NCBI RefSeq assembly: GCF_016907515.1
Contig: NZ_JAFBBY010000001.1
Location: 3,472,001-3,536,000 of the forward strand
From: Nocardioides nitrophenolicus
GTDB taxonomy: Bacteria > Actinomycetota > Actinomycetes > Propionibacteriales > Nocardioidaceae
Direction of reading: 5' to 3'
Length of the DNA stretch: 64,000 bases
Position 1 is the stretch's first letter. The number at the start of each line of letters is the position of its first letter. This document shows, piece after piece, positions 59,741-64,000 of this stretch. The notes under the pieces were generated by a model, which was not told the DNA's origin, searched no databases, and saw nothing but the letters and a program-made list of their open reading frames with translations. Both the position numbers and the translations under genes were made by a program.

Positions 59741-61408
59741 ATGACCAACGCTCCGTCGGCTACCGCCGAACCGGGCCAGATGAGCCACCGCGAGATCATG
59801 GAGGCCCTGACCGGGCTCCTGCTCGCGATGTTCGTGGCGATGCTCTCCAGCACCGTGGTGAGCAACGCGCTCCCCGCGATCGTGACCGACCTCCACGGCA
59901 GCCAGACCGGCTACACGTGGGTCGTGGTCGCGACCCTGCTGACCATGACGGCGACCACCCCGATCTGGGGCAAGCTCGCCGACCTGTTCAGCAAGAAGCT
60001 CCTCGTCCAGGTCGCCCTGGTGATCTTCTCGGCCGGCTCGGTCGTCGCCGCGGTGGCGCCCAGCATGGGCGTGCTGATCGGCGCCCGCGCGTTCCAGGGC
60101 CTGGGCGTCGGCGGCCTGACCGCCCTGGTCCAGGTCGTCATCGCCTCGATGGTCTCCCCGCGTGAGCGTGGCCGCTACAGCGGCTACATCGGCGCGGTCT
60201 TCGCGACCGCGACGGTCAGCGGCCCGCTGCTCGGTGGACTGATCGTCGACAGCCCGATGGGCTGGCGCGGCTGCTTCATCGTCGGCATCCCGATCGCCGC
60301 GATCGCCTTCGTCGTGCTGCAGAAGACCCTGCACCTGCCGACCATCAAGCGCGACGTCAAGATCGACTACCTCGGCGCCACCCTGATCATGGCGGGCATC
60401 AGCCTGATCCTGGTCTGGGTCAGCCTCGCCGGCACGAACTTCGACTGGATCTCCGCTACGTCGGCCGCGCTGGTCGTCGGCAGCCTGGTCCTGATCGGCG
60501 GCGCGCTGTGGGTCGAGGCGAAGGTCGCCACCGAGCCGGTGATCCCGCTGCGGCTGTTCCGCGACCGCACCACCGCGCTGGCCACCGCCGCCTCGGTGAT
60601 GATCGGCGTCGCGATGTTCGGCGCGACCGTCTACCTCAGCCAGTACTTCCAGCTCGCCCGCGGCATGAGCCCCACCGAGGCCGGCCTGATGTCGGTCTGC
60701 ATGGTCGGCGGCCTGCTCGTCTCGAGCATCATCAGCGGCCGGATCATCACCCAGACCGGGCTGTGGAAGCGGTGGCTGGTCGGCGGCATGCTGTTCGTCA
60801 TCGCCGGCATCGGCCTGCTCGGCACCATCGACGCCACCACGCCCCTGGTGGTCGTGGGCGGCTACATGGCGCTGGTCGGCATCGGCCTCGGCGCGACCAT
60901 GCAGAACCTGGTCCTCTCGGTGCAGAACAACGTCGCCGTCGAGGACCTCGGCGCGGCCAGCTCGGTCGTCGCGATGTTCCGCTCGATCGGTGGCTCCGCC
61001 GGTGTCGCGGCCCTCGGCGCGGTGCTGGCCCACCAGGTCACCGGTGGCGTCAAGAGCGGCATCGAGGCCCTCGTCCGGGCCGGCAAGATCAGCCAGGAGC
61101 AGCTCGCCGCGATGCAGCACTCCACCGGCGACATCCCCAAGCTGGCCGACCTGCCCGCCCCGATCCGCTCGCTCTACGAGGCCTCGTTCGGTGAGGCCGT
61201 CGGCCACCTGTTCCTGGTCGCCGTCCCGTTCGCGATCGCCGCCTTCCTCTGCATCCTGTTCATCAAGGAGGTCCCGCTGCGCACGTCCACCGGCCCCAGC
61301 GTCGCCGAGACCGAGGTCGAGGCCGCCCTGGTGGCGTCCGGCGAGCCGGCCGACTACCCGGCGTACGACGTCGAGGGTGCCGCGGTCCGGGAGGGCGAGC
61401 GGCGATGA
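59741..61408 (+). CDS. DHA2-family MFS efflux transporter
   Basis: A 555-residue proton-driven exporter with about fourteen helices. Motif A reads GKLADLFSKK and the antiporter motif C TVSGPLLGGLIVD. The start MSHREIMEALTGLLLAMF-type region follows a short N-terminus. ATG 59741 is chosen with AGAAGAG upstream; ATG 59717 would add eight residues. Probably confers resistance to a compound sensed by the following MarR protein, with which it overlaps by ATGA. Confidence 0.9.
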   Translation: MTNAPSATAEPGQMSHREIMEALTGLLLAMFVAMLSSTVVSNALPAIVTDLHGSQTGYTWVVVATLLTMTATTPIWGKLADLFSKKLLVQVALVIFSAGSVVAAVAPSMGVLIGARAFQGLGVGGLTALVQVVIASMVSPRERGRYSGYIGAVFATATVSGPLLGGLIVDSPMGWRGCFIVGIPIAAIAFVVLQKTLHLPTIKRDVKIDYLGATLIMAGISLILVWVSLAGTNFDWISATSAALVVGSLVLIGGALWVEAKVATEPVIPLRLFRDRTTALATAASVMIGVAMFGATVYLSQYFQLARGMSPTEAGLMSVCMVGGLLVSSIISGRIITQTGLWKRWLVGGMLFVIAGIGLLGTIDATTPLVVVGGYMALVGIGLGATMQNLVLSVQNNVAVEDLGAASSVVAMFRSIGGSAGVAALGAVLAHQVTGGVKSGIEALVRAGKISQEQLAAMQHSTGDIPKLADLPAPIRSLYEASFGEAVGHLFLVAVPFAIAAFLCILFIKEVPLRTSTGPSVAETEVEAALVASGEPADYPAYDVEGAAVREGERR

Positions 61409-61866
61409 CCGCCACGCTCACCCGTGGCGACGCGCTCAAGGACCTCGAGGCCGAGGTCGGCGTGCTCATCCGGCGGGTACGCCGGGTGATCGGCGAGCGG
61501 GCCCGGGCGGTGCACCCGGACCTGCTGCCGGCGTCGTACCTGATGCTCAGCTATGTGCTGGAGAACGGGCCGCTGCGGGCCTCGGCGATGTGCGCGGTGT
61601 TCGACATCGACAAGGGCGCGATCAGCCGCCAGGTGCAGCACCTGATCGACCTCGGCCTGGTCGACCGGGCGCCCGACCCGGAGGACGGCCGGGCGACCCT
61701 GCTCAGCGTGAGCGAGGAGGGCGCGCGCCGAATGGAGGCGGTCGCCGCCGAGCGGCGCGAGCAGCTCGCCGAGCGGCTCGGCGACTGGAATGTCGCCGAG
61801 CTCCAGGAGTTCGCGGTCTCCCTGCGGCGCTACAACGACGCGCTCGGGATCCCGTCGGACCGCTGA
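61405..61866 (+). CDS. MarR-family regulator
   Basis: A 153-residue winged-helix regulator: RASAMCAVFDIDKGAISRQVQHL is the recognition part and APDPEDGRATLLSVSEEG the wing. Overlaps the efflux gene (ATGA), so it likely represses the efflux promoter at 59664-59695. Confidence 0.93.
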   Translation: MTATLTRGDALKDLEAEVGVLIRRVRRVIGERARAVHPDLLPASYLMLSYVLENGPLRASAMCAVFDIDKGAISRQVQHLIDLGLVDRAPDPEDGRATLLSVSEEGARRMEAVAAERREQLAERLGDWNVAELQEFAVSLRRYNDALGIPSDR

Positions 61867-61875
61867 GCGTTCTGG

Positions 61876-61954
61876 CCCCTTGCGATAGTCCCTGCTCAAA
61901 AGCACCGAGAACCGGTGTCGAACGGTGCTTTCGAGCAGGGACTATCGCAAGGGG
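61876..61954. terminator. 32-base-arm hairpin between convergent genes
   Basis: CCCCTTGCGATAGTCCCTGC and, opposite, GCAGGGACTATCGCAAGGGG form the outer stem, continuing inward through TCAAAAGCACCG/CGGTGCTTTCGA; loop about 15 bases. It sits directly between the MarR and glucosidase genes and may stop both transcripts. Such length exceeds normal terminators, so it could also be a repeat element. Confidence 0.65.
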
Positions 61955-61955
61955 C

Positions 61956-63536
61956 TCAGCGGATCCAGGCAGCGGTGTCCGGCGGCAGCAGTCCGCCGGG
62001 CACCGCTGCGCTGCTGATGAGGACCTCTCCCTCGGGCAGCGGCACCGGCGTCGAGCCGGCGTTGAGGACCACCGTCACCCCCGCCCGGCGTACGACGAGC
62101 AGGCCGCCCTCCGCGCTCGCCACCGTCGCCTCGTCGGCGCCGGCGAAGACCGCGCGGCGCGCGGCGAGGGCACGCCGGTAGAACGCCAGGGTCGAGCCGG
62201 GGTCGGCGTCCTGGGCGGCTACCGTGAGGTCGGCCCAGTCGGCGGGCTGGGGGATCCACGGCTGCGCGCCGTCCGGCCCCCCGAAGCCGTACGGCGGCGC
62301 CTCGCCCGACCAGGGCAGCGGCACCCGGCAGCCGTCGCGCCCGGGCTGGCCGGTGCGGAACCAGGACGGGTCCTGGCGCGCCTCGGGCGGCACGTCGACC
62401 TGCTCGAGGCCGAGCTCCTCGCCCTGGTAGAGGTAGGCCGACCCCGGCAGCGCGAGCATCGCGAGCGTGGCCGCGCGCCCCCGGGCGAGCCCGACCGGAC
62501 CGCCGCCGTAGCGCGTCGGGTGCCGCTCGACGTCGTGGTTGGAAAGCACCCACGTCGGGGCGGACGCGGCGGCGGCCACCGCCGCGATCGAGTCGGTGAT
62601 GACCTCCGCGAACGCCGTCGCGGACCACGGGGTGCCGAGCCAGCCGAAGTTGAAGGCCTGGTGCAGCTCGTCGGGGCGGATGAACATCGCCATCGACGCG
62701 GCCGTCTGGGTCCAGGCCTCGGCGACGGCCATCCGGTCGCCGGGATAGGAGTCGAGCACCTTGCGCCAGCGCCGGTAGACGTCGTGGACCTCGGGCTGGT
62801 CCCACATCGGCTCGTCGTTGAGGACCCGCTCGACCATCGACTCGGCCGCCTTCTTCGGCTTCTTCGGCCGGACCTGGTCGCGCAGCGTGGCCTCCTTGTA
62901 GAGCCCGTGGGCGACGTCGACCCGGAAGCCGTCGACCCCCCGGTCCAGCCAGAACCGCAGCACGCCCTCGAACATGTCGCCGACCTCGGGATTGCGCCAG
63001 TCGAGGTCCGGTTGCGAGGTGTCGAACAGGTGCAGGTACCACTGCCCGTCGGGCACCCGAGTCCAGGCGGGGCCGCCGAAGACCGAGTCCCAGTTGTTCG
63101 GCGGCTCGGCGCCGTCGGGGCCGCGACCGTCGCGGAACAGGTAGCGCGCCCGCTCCGGCGAGCCCGGCTCGGCGGCGAGTGCCGCCTGGAACCAGGCGTG
63201 CTGGTCGGAGGTGTGGTTGGGCACCAGGTCGACGATCACCCGCAGGCCCAGCCCGTGGGCGGTCTCCAGCAGCCGGTCGACGTCGGCGAGGGTGCCGAAC
63301 AGGGGGTCGACGTCGGCGTAGTCGGCGACGTCGTAGCCGTGGTCCTTCTGGGGCGAGGTGTAGAACGGCGTGATCCACAGCGCGTCGACGCCGAGCTCGC
63401 GCAGGTAGGGCAGCCGCGAGGTGATGCCGGGCAGGTCGCCGATCCCGTCGCCGGGGACGGGCATCGCGTCGGCGAAGCTGCGGACGTAGACCTGGTAGAC
63501 GACCGCGTCGTACCACCACGGGTGGGCGGCGCTCAC
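61956..63536 (-). CDS. GH13 alpha-glucosidase
   Basis: A 526-residue GH13 enzyme of the oligo-1,6-/alpha-glucosidase branch. N-terminus WWYDAVVYQVYVRSF; conserved regions DLVPNHTS, GFRVDVAHG with nucleophile Asp (about 203), AVAEAWT with acid/base Glu (about 270) and SNHDVERH with the third Asp (about 334). It hydrolyses alpha-glucosidic bonds in cytoplasmic oligosaccharides; no signal peptide is present. GTG start within GTGA of the upstream gene. Confidence 0.92.
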   Translation of the reverse strand: MSAAHPWWYDAVVYQVYVRSFADAMPVPGDGIGDLPGITSRLPYLRELGVDALWITPFYTSPQKDHGYDVADYADVDPLFGTLADVDRLLETAHGLGLRVIVDLVPNHTSDQHAWFQAALAAEPGSPERARYLFRDGRGPDGAEPPNNWDSVFGGPAWTRVPDGQWYLHLFDTSQPDLDWRNPEVGDMFEGVLRFWLDRGVDGFRVDVAHGLYKEATLRDQVRPKKPKKAAESMVERVLNDEPMWDQPEVHDVYRRWRKVLDSYPGDRMAVAEAWTQTAASMAMFIRPDELHQAFNFGWLGTPWSATAFAEVITDSIAAVAAAASAPTWVLSNHDVERHPTRYGGGPVGLARGRAATLAMLALPGSAYLYQGEELGLEQVDVPPEARQDPSWFRTGQPGRDGCRVPLPWSGEAPPYGFGGPDGAQPWIPQPADWADLTVAAQDADPGSTLAFYRRALAARRAVFAGADEATVASAEGGLLVVRRAGVTVVLNAGSTPVPLPEGEVLISSAAVPGGLLPPDTAAWIR

Positions 63537-64000
63537 CGGAAGGACTCCGGGTCGACGGTGATCCAGGTGTGCTCGGCGGTCGCGACCACCTCGTCGCCGG
63601 GGCCGTAGACCGTCGCCGCGGTGAAGGTCTTGCGGCCCTCGATGCCGCGCAGCTCGCCGACCACGACGTACCGCTCGGAGGTGCGGGGCAGGCTGCGCAC
63701 CTCCGCGGTCATCCGGCCCAGCACCGACGGGCGGCCCTCCAGGTCGCTGGCCCAGCCGCCCGGGCAGTCCAGCGCCGCCCAGGCGATCGGGACCGCGCTC
63801 TCGTACGGCGTCCAGGTGGCCGCCACCCGCGCGTCCTCGGCGTCGCCCGGCGCGACCGCGCCGGCGAAGATCCGCAGCCCGTCGCCGACCCGGCGGTCCG
63901 GGCCGCACGCGAAGCAGCTGGGGAACGGGTGCGAGCGGTGGCCGGGGAAGCGGGCCTCGGCCTCGGCGGCGACCAGCGCCGACACCGGCGCCACGGGCAC
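63533..64000 (-). CDS. hotdog-fold protein (partial or complete)
   Basis: At least 155 residues of a protein resembling hotdog-fold thioesterases: HPFPSCFACGPDRRVGDGLRI near the start, then TWTPYESAVPIAWAALDCPGG and VVVGELRGIEGRKTFTAATVY. The only in-window start is the GTG at the last base triplet (64000-63998), so the true start may lie beyond the edge. Coupled to the glucosidase gene (GTGA). Substrate unknown. Confidence 0.65.
   Translation of the reverse strand: MPVAPVSALVAAEAEARFPGHRSHPFPSCFACGPDRRVGDGLRIFAGAVAPGDAEDARVAATWTPYESAVPIAWAALDCPGGWASDLEGRPSVLGRMTAEVRSLPRTSERYVVVGELRGIEGRKTFTAATVYGPGDEVVATAEHTWITVDPESFR

Noticed and set aside
48199..64000. tRNA or rRNA genes
   Set aside because: No cloverleaf, CCA-end or rRNA-like sequence was recognised in any gap of the window, though tRNA search software was not available.

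Overview
The window is about 70 % G+C chromosomal DNA from an actinobacterium. Codon use, frequent GTG starts, start/stop overlaps (ATGA, GTGA, TGATG), PucR, MocR and LuxR-type regulators and secreted proteins with Ig-like repeats fit the Nocardioidaceae, most likely Nocardioides or a close relative; this assignment is inference. I found no rRNA, tRNA, insertion sequence, phage or CRISPR locus. About 65 protein genes are packed tightly, and only one gap between genes exceeds 300 bases (59261-59740). It holds a short coding sequence, a probable small RNA and a regulated promoter.

Layout. 1-8303 (minus strand): two gene blocks. One is a translationally coupled set encoding a membrane protein and at least three secreted Ig-like paralogues, the third cut by the window edge. 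The other encodes a secreted beta-propeller protein, a lipoprotein, and a sensor kinase with its response regulator. 8462-12490 (plus): Uma2-type nuclease, geranylgeranyl-reductase-like flavoprotein, tandem Nudix protein, iron alcohol dehydrogenase of the hydroxyacid-oxoacid transhydrogenase type. 12502-15648: a very large secreted amidase flanked by two copies of a 63-base palindromic repeat. 15684-20260: small membrane peptide, methyltransferase, secreted propeller protein, topoisomerase IB, DUF1905 and macro-domain proteins, and an acetyltransferase remnant. 20460-28049: serC, a GNAT protein, and a polar amino-acid ABC transporter operon ending in a flavin monooxygenase, divergent from a PucR-type regulator. 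28067-32023: an ABC-2 exporter divergent from a two-component system, bracketed by two arrays of a 32-base periodic inverted repeat. 32026-37892: three regulator/target pairs (MocR, GntR, LysR), each with a readable operator. 37929-40971: M15-like peptidase, citrate synthase, pdxH, a single-pass membrane protein.

41025-48026 is the most intriguing part. It is a seven-gene minus-strand operon: ketosynthase III-like, metallo-beta-lactamase-fold hydrolase, F390-synthetase/PaaK-like adenylating enzyme, OleD-like reductase, family 2/21-like glycosyltransferase, an unknown protein, and family 1-like glycosyltransferase. It looks like a lipid-head condensation pathway, resembling oleABCD with exchanged protein families, followed by glycosylation. 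I know of no described product.

48199-55871: patatin, S15-type hydrolase, a short Erm-like methyltransferase without its motif IV Asn, and a TetR-controlled heterodimeric ABC exporter. 55885-59260: lipoprotein and the methionine importer metI-metN-metQ. 59341-61954: probable small RNA with a 12-codon reading frame, then a DHA2-type efflux pump with its MarR regulator. 61956-64000: alpha-glucosidase and a hotdog-fold protein that runs to the window edge.

Two themes recur. Large hairpins or palindromes mark many gene ends, especially convergent ones, and several belong to repeat families seen twice in the window. Many genes have a TANNNT-like hexamer 6-7 bases before the start codon and no Shine-Dalgarno sequence, which predicts widespread leaderless transcripts; I used this to choose several starts.
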